Shown: piece after piece, positions 43,412 to 51,251 of the stretch
Layout of the letters: every line of letters starts with the position of its first letter
How positions within the stretch are numbered: position 1 is the first letter of the stretch
From: Maricurvus nonylphenolicus
Lineage (GTDB): Bacteria; Pseudomonadota; Gammaproteobacteria; Pseudomonadales; Cellvibrionaceae
Direction: 5' to 3'
DNA: 64,000 nucleotides
NCBI RefSeq assembly: GCF_042854845.1
Contig: NZ_AP031498.1
Coordinates: 4,278,001-4,342,000, forward strand
The notes under the pieces: model-generated
Told to the model about the DNA's origin: nothing
Database searches by the model: none
The model's input: only the letters and a program-made list of their open reading frames with translations
Position numbers and translations under genes: made by a program

Positions 43412-43903
43412 TTAGGCTTTGTTTTGCTCTGCTCTAATTTCGTCTTTTGCTGCCGACACGGCATCAACAATATGCTGGTAACCGGTACAACGACAGATAT
43501 TGCCCGACAGGCCATCGCGGATTTCTTCTTCACTGTCCAGCGGATATTTCTTCACCATATCCTCTGCGGTAGCGACCATACCCGGCGTGCAAAAACCACA
43601 CTGCAGACCGTGACACTGCTGAAATTTTTCCTGCATAATGCTCATGGAATCAGGCTTGCCGTGGGCTTCAATCGTCGTAATTTCTGCACCATCAGCTTGT
43701 ACAGCCAGAGTCAGGCATGAGCGAACACTGTCACCATTCATGATCAGCGTACAGGCACCACAAATACCGTGCTCACAACCCACATGGGTACCCGTCAGGT
43801 TCAATTCATTACGAAGAAAGTCTGCTAACAGCATACGAGGCTCGACTTCTCGCTCAACGACACGACCGTTGACTGTGAGGCTGATTTTTTTGCGAATGCT
43901 CAT
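43412..43903 (-). CDS. CoxS-like (2Fe-2S) subunit of the molybdenum hydroxylase
   Basis: 163 residues. First cluster CEHGICGACTLIMNG with a fourth Cys in RSCLTLA; second cluster CGFCTPGM and CRCTGY. This is the standard small subunit of three-subunit CoxLMS-type enzymes, passing electrons from molybdenum to FAD. Start ATG 43903 has GGGGAAG upstream. It lies 12 bases after the CoxM-like gene and before the metallo-beta-lactamase-fold gene. Confidence 0.93.
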   Translation of the reverse strand: MSIRKKISLTVNGRVVEREVEPRMLLADFLRNELNLTGTHVGCEHGICGACTLIMNGDSVRSCLTLAVQADGAEITTIEAHGKPDSMSIMQEKFQQCHGLQCGFCTPGMVATAEDMVKKYPLDSEEEIRDGLSGNICRCTGYQHIVDAVSAAKDEIRAEQNKA

Positions 43904-43915
43904 CTTGCTCTTCCC

Positions 43916-44815
43916 CTATTCTTCGTCCTGACCGCAGGCTTGCGCCCACAGTTTCTTTAACGATCGCTTGGACATGGTATAAGCCAGGTACTGACGATAT
44001 TCACTGGATGCATGCAAATCGGCATTAGGCTGAACGGTATCGCGAACAATGGTTGCGACCTGTTCCAGCAAACCTTCATCAATGGTTTTATTACCGACTA
44101 ACAAAGCTTCGGCTTCCTTGATACGAATCGGGGTTTCATCAACCCCCATCAAGGCTATGCGTGCTTCACTAATCTTTTTACCGCCGGTCAGAAAGTTGCC
44201 GCCCATACTGAGCGTCATGGCCACTGCACATAGCGCGAAGTCACCGGCACGCTGGGCAAACTCATCAAAGACAAAGTGGGTGTTTTTTGGTAAGCCGGGA
44301 AAATCGATACGGGCCAGAATTTCGTTTTCTTCCAGATCGGTGGTTAATGCACCCAAAAAGAAATCTTCAGCAGCAACGGTACGTTTACCAGAAGGGCCCG
44401 CTACGGTTAATTGCGCATCCAGCAGCATGGCCATCATCGGTAACTCTGCCGCGGGATCAGCGTGAGAAATACTGCCACCGATAGTACCGCGGTTACGAAT
44501 CGCCAGGTGAGCAACAAACTTCATCGCCTCACTGATGACTGGGAAACGCTCTTTTACCAATTCAGAGGTTTCCATTTCATGGTGGCGAGTTAATGCACCT
44601 ACACTCAATCCACGACTTTTACCTGGCTCTATACCGCGTAGCTCTTCAATACCAGCAATATCCACCAGCAATTCAGGTGCGAGCAAACGGAAATTCAGCA
44701 TCGGCATTAAACTCTGGCCACCGGCGATCACCTTGGCATCATCCGAAGCGGTTAACAGGCTAATGGCTTCATCGAGGGTTGAGGGAGCCTGATAATCAAA
44801 AGCTGCTGGTTTCAT
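43916..44815 (-). CDS. CoxM-like FAD subunit of the molybdenum hydroxylase
   Basis: 299 residues, standard length. FAD motifs are AGGQSLMPMLNFRL in the N-terminal part and TIGGSISHADPAAELP in the middle, both diagnostic of the CoxM/xanthine dehydrogenase FAD domain. It transfers electrons from the iron-sulfur subunit to the final acceptor. It is encoded between the crotonase (21-base gap) and CoxS-like genes, all in one minus-strand operon. Confidence 0.93.
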   Translation of the reverse strand: MKPAAFDYQAPSTLDEAISLLTASDDAKVIAGGQSLMPMLNFRLLAPELLVDIAGIEELRGIEPGKSRGLSVGALTRHHEMETSELVKERFPVISEAMKFVAHLAIRNRGTIGGSISHADPAAELPMMAMLLDAQLTVAGPSGKRTVAAEDFFLGALTTDLEENEILARIDFPGLPKNTHFVFDEFAQRAGDFALCAVAMTLSMGGNFLTGGKKISEARIALMGVDETPIRIKEAEALLVGNKTIDEGLLEQVATIVRDTVQPNADLHASSEYRQYLAYTMSKRSLKKLWAQACGQDEE

Positions 44816-44836
44816 TTCAATTCAATCCGTTTCGAC

Positions 44837-45613
44837 TTAACAACCTTTGAACACCGGCGCACGCTTTTCAGCGAATGCCAAACGTCCTTCGCGGTAATCT
44901 TCACTTTCACCCGCCGCTTTAATCAGAGCCTCGGCGTCGTGCACGGCTTTATCTGTTGCAGCAATTTCCAGGCTGTTCAAAATCGCTTTACTGCCTGATA
45001 CGGTCAGAGGGGCCGCGGCAACTAAGGGCGCACAGAATTCATCGATGGCTTGCTGCAATGAATCTGCAGCCTGAATATCAACAAGGCCTATCGCTAATGC
45101 ACGCTCGGTGTTCATACGCTCACCGGTGTAGAGAATTCGCTTGGCGTGGGTTAGGCCCACTAGGGCTAGCAGGTTTTGGGTTTCGCGCAGACCGTAGACA
45201 ATGGACATCTTGGCTGCCGGAATAAAGAAACAGCAGTCTTTGGTCGCAACACGAAAATCACAGGCCATTGCCAATCCCAAACCACCACCAACGCAGTAAC
45301 CTTCAATTTCTGCTACGACCGGTTTGGCACAATCCATAATGGCATCGTTAGCGGCATCCACGGCAGCTTCATAAAAATGAACCTGCTCGGCGGTATTACG
45401 TACCTCACCAAATTCTGAGATATCTGCGCCAGAGCAAAAATTACCGCCCGCTCCGCTTAAGATCACACAGCGCACATCGCTGTTCTTGCTCAGTTCATCA
45501 AAGCAGCGCTTTAATTCTTGCCACATGGCCAGAGACACACAGTTTTTTAACTCAGGTCTGTTTAGCTGTACGCGAGCAATCTGATCAGTAATGGTAATTT
45601 GAATATCTTGCAT
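44837..45613 (-). CDS. Enoyl-CoA hydratase/isomerase family protein
   Basis: 258 residues, normal crotonase length. Oxyanion-hole segments are GAGGNFCSGADISEFGE and IEGYCVGGGLGLAMACDFRV. In the active-site region FFIPAAKMSIVYGL the usual Glu positions are not obvious, so it may not be a simple hydratase; other crotonase-fold reactions are possible. It is second in the minus-strand operon, between the CoxG- and CoxM-like genes. Its presence indicates that the molybdenum enzyme acts on, or feeds, a CoA-thioester pathway (inference). Confidence 0.88.
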   Translation of the reverse strand: MQDIQITITDQIARVQLNRPELKNCVSLAMWQELKRCFDELSKNSDVRCVILSGAGGNFCSGADISEFGEVRNTAEQVHFYEAAVDAANDAIMDCAKPVVAEIEGYCVGGGLGLAMACDFRVATKDCCFFIPAAKMSIVYGLRETQNLLALVGLTHAKRILYTGERMNTERALAIGLVDIQAADSLQQAIDEFCAPLVAAAPLTVSGSKAILNSLEIAATDKAVHDAEALIKAAGESEDYREGRLAFAEKRAPVFKGC

Positions 45614-45633
45614 GGCTGATGTCTTAATCTGTC

Positions 45634-46173
45634 TTAGCTAGCGGTTTTGGAAGAAGAGAACAAACCTTTAATCGCCGCACAAATGCGCGCAAAGAAACCC
45701 GGCTCTGAACTTGAAGCAGCAGGCGCTTGACCACCACCAGCAACTACCTCGGAGAATTGGTTAAAGAATTTATCGGCCCACTTACGCGCGGTAGATTCAA
45801 TCAGGCGCGTGCCCAATTGCGCCAACTTGCCACCCAGATTGGCCGCCACACTGTATTCCAGCTCGGTACTGTCACCCTTATCGGTTAATTTGACCTTGAT
45901 AACCGCACTGGCAAAACCGGCAACGCCACCTTTGCCATTGGCGGTAAGGGTATAACTCTCGGGCGGTACGCTATCGGAGATCACTGCTTCACCATTAAAC
46001 GTGGCTTTAATTGGGCCAACTTTTGCCACCACTGTGGCAACCAGCTTTGAGTCCGATTCGGCTTCCAATGACTGACAGTCAGGGACTGATAGACGCAGGA
46101 TGTCTGGGTCGTTCAGATGTTGCCAAATCTCTTCACGCGGAAACGGAAGTTCTGTTTTACCGATAATTTCCAT
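45634..46173 (-). CDS. CoxG-family protein (SRPBCC fold, membrane-tethered)
   Basis: 179 residues. The N-terminal ~150 residues form the CoxG domain of the SRPBCC fold (KTELPFPREEIWQHLNDPDI and the VAKVGPIKATFNGE stretch). The C-terminal tail FFARICAAIKGLFSS is amphipathic, as in CoxG proteins that tether CO dehydrogenase or carry menaquinone to it (family knowledge). First gene of the minus-strand CoxLMS-type operon; ATG 46173 has GAGGTG upstream. Palindromes and TGAACT-type motifs lie in the 260 bases upstream. Confidence 0.88.
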   Translation of the reverse strand: MEIIGKTELPFPREEIWQHLNDPDILRLSVPDCQSLEAESDSKLVATVVAKVGPIKATFNGEAVISDSVPPESYTLTANGKGGVAGFASAVIKVKLTDKGDSTELEYSVAANLGGKLAQLGTRLIESTARKWADKFFNQFSEVVAGGGQAPAASSSEPGFFARICAAIKGLFSSSKTAS

Positions 46174-46235
46174 GGGTACACCTCGCGATAATCTGTCATA
46201 GAAAAGGCTGCTGACAGCAGCAATGCTTGCAAAGA

Positions 46236-46277
46236 TGAACTAAATTTCTCACACAAAGTTCATTTATGCAAGAACTT
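46236..46277 (-). promoter_or_regulatory. TGAACT-motif cluster upstream of the CoxG operon
   Basis: TGAACTAAATTT (46236-46247), AAAGTTCA (46255-46262) and AGAACTTT (46270-46277) are variants of TGAACTwww in both orientations. The same core occurs twice upstream of the thiolase gene (47549 and 47571). Located about 60-105 bases upstream of ATG 46173. The tandem HxlR regulator encoded between the two operons is the suggested binder (inference). Confidence 0.4.
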
Positions 46278-46322
46278 TAACGGGAAAGACTAACCCCAAG
46301 CGGCATCTAAAACGCACGCCAA

Positions 46323-46339
46323 AAGCATAATTTATGCTT
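46323..46339. promoter_or_regulatory. Palindrome upstream of the CoxG operon
   Basis: AAGCATAA-T-TTATGCTT, a perfect 8-base inverted repeat about 150 bases upstream of ATG 46173. Operator candidate only. Confidence 0.35.
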
Positions 46340-46375
46340 AATAAACAATAGGTTAGAGAAAAACAGGAAGATTGA

Positions 46376-46398
46376 TAGCCAATTAGATTAATTGGCTA
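46376..46398 (-). terminator. Hairpin after the HxlR gene
   Basis: TAGCCAATTA (46376-46385) and TAATTGGCTA (46389-46398) are perfect arms with a 3-base loop, 36 bases beyond the HxlR stop on the minus strand. Only a broken T-rich stretch follows, so it is either a weak terminator or an operator of the CoxG operon. Confidence 0.4.
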
Positions 46399-46433
46399 TA
46401 GAAGATCGATCAGATACTGATTTATAACAATCG

Positions 46434-47435
46434 TTAACTACGGCGCATGCGCTCCAGCAGTAGGTCTTCGCCAAACTGAACATCCCAACCGGGACCCGGT
46501 TTATAGGCCATATCACGGGCCAGTAGAGGCTGCCGACAGAGTTTGCAGACAACTTTGGCCTCGAACGCCTGACCGCATTTATTGTGCACCAACATCAGAG
46601 GCTTGCCCCATTCGTTGCTCAGCCAACGATCCCCCCACTGCATCATAGCCAAGAAGCTGGAATACAGATCCAGACCGGATTTGGTGAGGTGGTATTCAAA
46701 CCAGGTACTGCCCTTACCATATTGGGACTTTTCAATTATGCCGAAGTCGATCAACTGCTTGATGCGATTACTGAGAATATTTGACGCTATGCCTACCTGC
46801 TTTTGAATAACATCAAACCGATGACGACCAAAAAATAATTCTCGGATTAACAGGAATGACCAGCGATCCCCCATTACCTGAAGCGTTCGCGCCACAGAAC
46901 AGGCGCGAGGAAAGGTGAACTTATCAGGCCGGGAAGAGCGGTTGGTTTTGGGACCATCCAGCACCGACTCCATACCTGCGCCGGGCCCGTCCTTATAACT
47001 CACATCGCGGGCATTAACTTTGGTATCACAGCAGGAATACACCACCTCGGCATGGCAACGCTTGCCGCAGTTGCGATGATATAAATGCAGCGGAACACCT
47101 TCGTCCCCCTTCATCCACACATCACCCCAACGCAACAAGGTAAGCATCACCGGATACAGGTCGACGCCCATATCGGTGAAACGATAATCTTTACGACGAC
47201 CTCCATCACGGCTAGGTACTTGCTGTAACAAACCCGAGGCGAGCAGAGATTTTAAGCGATTCGACAAGGTCGCACGGGGAATATTCAACGTGGTTTGAAA
47301 TTCATCAAAGCGACGAAGACCAAACCACAACTCTCGCATAATCAGAAACGACCAGGGATCGGACAAGATCTGTAATGTACGATGAACAGAGCACCGTTCA
47401 AACTGCGGCTTTTCTTCACTTAATGCCAATGACAA
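46434..47435 (-). CDS. Tandem HxlR-HxlR transcriptional regulator
   Basis: 333 residues, about three times a normal HxlR protein (about 110), because it holds two complete units. Unit 1 (about 12-165) has CSVHRTLQILSDPWSFLIMR, then RATLSNRLKSLLASGLL. Unit 2 (about 175-333) has CSVARTLQVMGDRWSFLLIR, then SNILSNRIKQLIDFGII. Each winged HTH is followed by a Cys-containing tail ending in AR-D-x-YK-GPG. The start is TTG 47435 with AGAGG 9 bases upstream; no ATG is available before the first HTH. HxlR proteins bind DNA as dimers, so this chain may act as a built-in dimer. Divergent from the fad operon (47684) and upstream of the CoxG operon. Confidence 0.88.
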   Translation of the reverse strand: MSLALSEEKPQFERCSVHRTLQILSDPWSFLIMRELWFGLRRFDEFQTTLNIPRATLSNRLKSLLASGLLQQVPSRDGGRRKDYRFTDMGVDLYPVMLTLLRWGDVWMKGDEGVPLHLYHRNCGKRCHAEVVYSCCDTKVNARDVSYKDGPGAGMESVLDGPKTNRSSRPDKFTFPRACSVARTLQVMGDRWSFLLIRELFFGRHRFDVIQKQVGIASNILSNRIKQLIDFGIIEKSQYGKGSTWFEYHLTKSGLDLYSSFLAMMQWGDRWLSNEWGKPLMLVHNKCGQAFEAKVVCKLCRQPLLARDMAYKPGPGWDVQFGEDLLLERMRRS

Positions 47436-47532
47436 ACCTGCAAACCTCTACTCGTTAATCGCAATTTTCAATCGCCCAATGCTATCACAGGCCCCAACCT
47501 CAGCAAAGCTGAGCATAGAAGACCATACACTT

Positions 47533-47581
47533 ATGAAACTTTCATATATGAACTATTTTACTTGCAAAACTGAACTATTTT
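47533..47581 (+). promoter_or_regulatory. Palindrome and direct repeats in the fad operon promoter
   Basis: ATGAAA-C-TTTCAT (47533-47545) is a perfect palindrome. It is followed by two identical TGAACTATTTT copies at 47549-47559 and 47571-47581, 22 bases apart (about two helical turns). It lies 100-150 bases upstream of both the HxlR start and ATG 47684. These are probable binding sites of the tandem HxlR regulator (inference). Confidence 0.5.
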
Positions 47582-47683
47582 GATAGGCTAGCAGCATTCA
47601 GAGTTCCGATCAAAATATAAACAGCCATTTTGATCCCCCTTATTCAACACAGATAGCAATATTAGAGAAAGGAAAGTATCCCC

Positions 47684-48955
47684 ATGAGCACAGACAGTAC
47701 TCTGCAGGCCACGCAAAGCATGGGCATCACCTATGATGATGCCTGGTTAGTTGACGGTTGCCGTACCGGTTTTGGCGAGGTGAATGGCACCCTGTCTTCC
47801 ATTTCTGCCACAGATTTGGGCATTGCTGTCGCCAAGGGTCTGTTTGCCCGTGGCCATGTGGATGCCGGTGATATTGATACCCTGTTTACCGCTAACCTGT
47901 CGCCATCGGACTTTGATGCCTACTTCCTGCCACGTCATATTGGCTTGTACGCTGGCATGGATCAAAAAGTGCCCGCCATGCAAATCCAGCGTTTGTGCGG
48001 CACGGGTTTTGAGCTGGTTGCCCAGGCGGCCGATTACCTGCAACTGAACAAAGCCAGCTGTGTGATGTGTGTGGGTACCGAAGTCATGTCCCGTAACCCG
48101 GTGGCATCCTTTACCGGTCGTGACGGTTTTAAACTGGGCCAGGTCGACTTCCGTGATTACCTGCTGGAATCCTTTTTCGATACCGGTGCCGGTATCCCCA
48201 TGGGCATGACTGCTGAAAACCTGGCAGAGAAGTATGACATTAGCCGCGACGAGGTTGATGCCTTTGCCCTGGAAAGCTTTAACCGTGCCTATGCTGCAAA
48301 AGAGTCCGGTTTCCTTAATGAAGAAATTATTGAGTTAACCGCACAGGAATTTGAACTGGAAGGCTTGAAAACCCGCAAGCTGAAACTGCCTCGCGGTGTT
48401 GCTAGTTTTGCTGACGACGAACACGTACGCCAGACCTCGCCAGAAGCATTAGCCAAACTGCGCCCATCGTTCAAAAAAGACGGTGTACAAACCGCCGGCA
48501 ACAGCTCCGGTATTGTTGATGGTGCTGCTGCGGTTGTTGTTGCCAACGGCGAGTATGTTAAAGCCAAAGGCTGCAATCCTAAAGCCCGTGTACTGGCTGC
48601 CGCCTCTGCCGGTGTTGATCCTCACATTATGGGTATTGGTCCAGCGCCTGCGATTCGTAAAGTTGTCGAATTGGCCGGTCTGTCATTGGACGATATCGAT
48701 CGCTTTGAAATTAACGAAGCTTTCAGTGCCCAATTCCTGGCCTGTGTTAAAGAGCTGGGGATCTCACTGGATAAAGCCAACGTCAACGGTGGTGCTACAG
48801 CTTACGGTCACCCACTGGCGGCTACCGGTGTGCGCTGCACATTAACCCTGGCGCGTGAATTGAAAGAAAAAGGCCTGCGTTACGGTATTGCCTCTGCCTG
48901 TGTAGGTGGCGGTCAAGGCTCTGCAGTTCTGATTGAAAATACGGAGATCAAATAA
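47684..48955 (+). CDS. Acetyl-CoA acyltransferase (beta-oxidation thiolase)
   Basis: 423 residues. Nucleophile Cys105 in RLCGTGFE, His in the NEAFS region, GHPLAATG, and the second active-site Cys in SACVGGGQG complete a classical thiolase II/I active site. It cleaves 3-oxoacyl-CoA with CoA to acetyl-CoA and a shortened acyl-CoA. AGAAAGGAAAG lies upstream of ATG 47684. The FadB-like gene starts 2 bases after its stop, so the two encode the beta and alpha parts of a fatty acid oxidation complex. The order thiolase-fadB is reversed from E. coli fadBA. Confidence 0.92.
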   Translation: MSTDSTLQATQSMGITYDDAWLVDGCRTGFGEVNGTLSSISATDLGIAVAKGLFARGHVDAGDIDTLFTANLSPSDFDAYFLPRHIGLYAGMDQKVPAMQIQRLCGTGFELVAQAADYLQLNKASCVMCVGTEVMSRNPVASFTGRDGFKLGQVDFRDYLLESFFDTGAGIPMGMTAENLAEKYDISRDEVDAFALESFNRAYAAKESGFLNEEIIELTAQEFELEGLKTRKLKLPRGVASFADDEHVRQTSPEALAKLRPSFKKDGVQTAGNSSGIVDGAAAVVVANGEYVKAKGCNPKARVLAAASAGVDPHIMGIGPAPAIRKVVELAGLSLDDIDRFEINEAFSAQFLACVKELGISLDKANVNGGATAYGHPLAATGVRCTLTLARELKEKGLRYGIASACVGGGQGSAVLIENTEIK

Positions 48956-48956
48956 C

Positions 48957-51098
48957 ATGTACCAAGGCAATCAACTTAGCCTATCCCGTCTGGACAATGA
49001 CATTGTCGAATTAAATTTCGACGCCAAAGCCGGTAGCGTAAACGTTTTTAATAACGCTACCGTTAAAGAACTGACTGAAGCACTGGATATTCTGGAAGCC
49101 GCTGAAGGCGTTAAAGGCTTACTGGTCACCAGTGGTAAACCGGTATTTGTTGTCGGCGCCGACATTACTGAATTTGAAGGTGTCTTTACTCAGCCCGCCG
49201 CAGAAATGAAAGTTTACTTTGGTGTAAACAATAACAACTTCAATCGCATTGAAGACCTGCCCTTCCCAACCGTGGTTACGATTAACGGTTTTGCGTTAGG
49301 CGGTGGCCTTGAATTCTGTGTTGCCTGTGACTACCGTGTGATGGCCGACAACACCAAGATTGGCCTGCCTGAAACTGGCCTGGGCATTATCCCTGGCTGG
49401 GGTGGCACCGTACGTGCACCACGTATTATGGGCCTGGAAAATGCCATGGCCTGGATGGCAGGCGCACGTCAACAAAAAGCCGATGCTGCACTGGCCGCCG
49501 GCCTTGTGGATAAAGTTGGCCCTGTAGCCGAACTGCGTGAACTGGCTCTGCAACAACTGGCTGAAGCACAAGCCAAGCCTAGCGATTACCAAGCTCGTCG
49601 CACAGTAAAAACCTCCGCTTTAGACGTTTCGCCAGAGCAAGCGAAAGAGCAGGCAGAAGCCGCTAAAGCGCAGTTCTGCGCCCGCGCCCCTCACCTGAAA
49701 GCGCCGGCTGCGGTTATCGATCTACTGGCTAACGCTACAGGCGCCGACCGAGCCCAAGCGCTGGATATGGAATCCGACCTGTTCAACGAACTGACCAAAA
49801 CAGATCAGTCTCGCGCCCTGATCGGTAACTTTATGAACGACCAATACGTCGGCAAAGTTGCCAAAAAGTTGGCCAAAGGTTCCAACCTGAAAATTGACCA
49901 AGCGGCGGTTATTGGCGCCGGCATTATGGGCGGCGGAGTGGCTTACCAAAGCGCATTCCGCGGTATACCTGCGGTGATGAAAGATATCAACCAGGACGCG
50001 CTGGACCTGGGCATAAACGAAGCCGATAAACTGCTGGCCAAGAAAGTTCGCCAAGGCCGTATGAGTGAAGAGAAGAAAGCAGAAATTCTAAGCACAATTA
50101 CGCCAACCCTGGAAGATAAAGACCTCAACGGTACCCAAGTTATCGTTGAAGCTGTAGTAGAAAACCCAGAAGTTAAAGCCAAGGTATTGGCTGACCTGGA
50201 AGATCATATCGGTGAAGGCGGTGTACTGGTAAGTAACACCTCAACGATTTCTATCACTCGTCTGGCCAAGAACCTTAAGCGTCCAGACAAGTTTGCCGGT
50301 ATGCACTTCTTTAATCCGGTACACGCCATGCCACTGGTAGAAATTATTCGCGGTGAAGAAACTTCCGACGAAACCATTGCTGACGTTGTTGCCTATAGCC
50401 TGGCATTAGGTAAGAAACCCATTGTAGTTAACGACTGCCCGGCATTCCTGGTCAACCGTGTACTCTTCCCTTACTTCCGTGCCTACGAATTGCTGATTCG
50501 CGACGGTCTTGATATGTACCGTATCGACAAGGTTATGGAAACTTGGGGCTGGCCAATGGGTCCTGCTTACCTGTCAGACGTCTGTGGTATCGATACCATC
50601 CGCCACTGTCAGGACGTGCTGGCCACCGATCTGCCAGATCGCATGAGCCTTGTTGAACCTTCCGTTATGGACGCCCTGTACCAACAGAAACGTTTCGGTC
50701 AAAAAACCGATACCGGTTTCTTCTCTTATCAGCAAGACGCCAAAGGCCGCCCACAACGTGCCAACGATCCAGCGGCTGAAGCGCTGGTTGCAGAATGTCA
50801 GGTTAACCAGGTTGAACTGACTGATGAAGAGATCGTTATGCGCGCGATGCTGCCAATGGCGATTGAAATGGCTCGCTGTTTTGAAGAAGGCATTGTTGCC
50901 TCTGCCCCTGAAGCCGATATGGCCTTGCTGTGGGGCTTGGGCTTCCCAGCCTTCCGCGGCGGTCTGCTGCGCTGGATGGACGAGCTGGGCGTGAAAACCA
51001 TTTGTGAGTGGAGTGAGAAATTCTCTCACCTGGGTGAAGCCTATAAAGCGACCGATGGCATGAAAGCCATGGCGGCCGAGGGTAAAACCTACTACTAA
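48957..51098 (+). CDS. fadB: Fatty acid oxidation complex alpha subunit (enoyl-CoA hydratase / 3-hydroxyacyl-CoA dehydrogenase)
   Basis: 713 residues from ATG 48957, preceded by CGGAG; an upstream reading to 48933 would overlap the thiolase. Residues 1 to about 200 form a crotonase domain (VVGADITEF and NGFALGGGLEFCVACDYRV; acidic residues in GLPETGLGIIPGWGGT). From about 315 comes the NAD-binding domain with GAGIMGGGVA, then HFFNPVHAMPLVEI with the catalytic His, and two C-terminal helical 3HCDH domains. It hydrates enoyl-CoA and oxidises the L-3-hydroxyacyl-CoA. Operon with the thiolase before it and probably the acyl-CoA dehydrogenase after it, though a terminator-like hairpin separates the latter. 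Confidence 0.95.
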   Translation: MYQGNQLSLSRLDNDIVELNFDAKAGSVNVFNNATVKELTEALDILEAAEGVKGLLVTSGKPVFVVGADITEFEGVFTQPAAEMKVYFGVNNNNFNRIEDLPFPTVVTINGFALGGGLEFCVACDYRVMADNTKIGLPETGLGIIPGWGGTVRAPRIMGLENAMAWMAGARQQKADAALAAGLVDKVGPVAELRELALQQLAEAQAKPSDYQARRTVKTSALDVSPEQAKEQAEAAKAQFCARAPHLKAPAAVIDLLANATGADRAQALDMESDLFNELTKTDQSRALIGNFMNDQYVGKVAKKLAKGSNLKIDQAAVIGAGIMGGGVAYQSAFRGIPAVMKDINQDALDLGINEADKLLAKKVRQGRMSEEKKAEILSTITPTLEDKDLNGTQVIVEAVVENPEVKAKVLADLEDHIGEGGVLVSNTSTISITRLAKNLKRPDKFAGMHFFNPVHAMPLVEIIRGEETSDETIADVVAYSLALGKKPIVVNDCPAFLVNRVLFPYFRAYELLIRDGLDMYRIDKVMETWGWPMGPAYLSDVCGIDTIRHCQDVLATDLPDRMSLVEPSVMDALYQQKRFGQKTDTGFFSYQQDAKGRPQRANDPAAEALVAECQVNQVELTDEEIVMRAMLPMAIEMARCFEEGIVASAPEADMALLWGLGFPAFRGGLLRWMDELGVKTICEWSEKFSHLGEAYKATDGMKAMAAEGKTYY

Positions 51099-51111
51099 CC
51101 ATCAACTTAGC

Positions 51112-51136
51112 GGGAGCGTTACTCAGTAGCGCTCCC
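51112..51136 (+). other. Hairpin after fadB
   Basis: GGGAGCG (51112-51118) pairs with CGCTCCC (51130-51136) around an 11-base loop, without a T-run. It lies 13 bases after the fadB stop and just before a better terminator. Confidence 0.45.
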
Positions 51137-51175
51137 CAGTAACCGACTCTCTCTCCTAGTCGAATTTATGTCGAC

Positions 51176-51217
51176 AGCCCTGTCATTACCTCTCCTGTTG
51201 TAGTTCAGGGCTTTTTT
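51176..51217 (+). terminator. Terminator between fadB and the acyl-CoA dehydrogenase
   Basis: AGCCCTG (51176-51182) pairs with CAGGGCT (51206-51212), followed by TTTTTCTTTT. The loop of 23 bases is long, so termination may be partial and let some transcripts reach the gene at 51252. Confidence 0.65.
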
Positions 51218-51251
51218 CTTTTCACTTTCTTTCAACACGCGAAGGTATGCC

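Noticed and set aside
40211..44815. Aerobic carbon monoxide dehydrogenase
   Set aside because: The large subunit has PYRGVGR where true CO dehydrogenases have AYxCSFR, so CO oxidation is not supported despite the Cox-like subunits.
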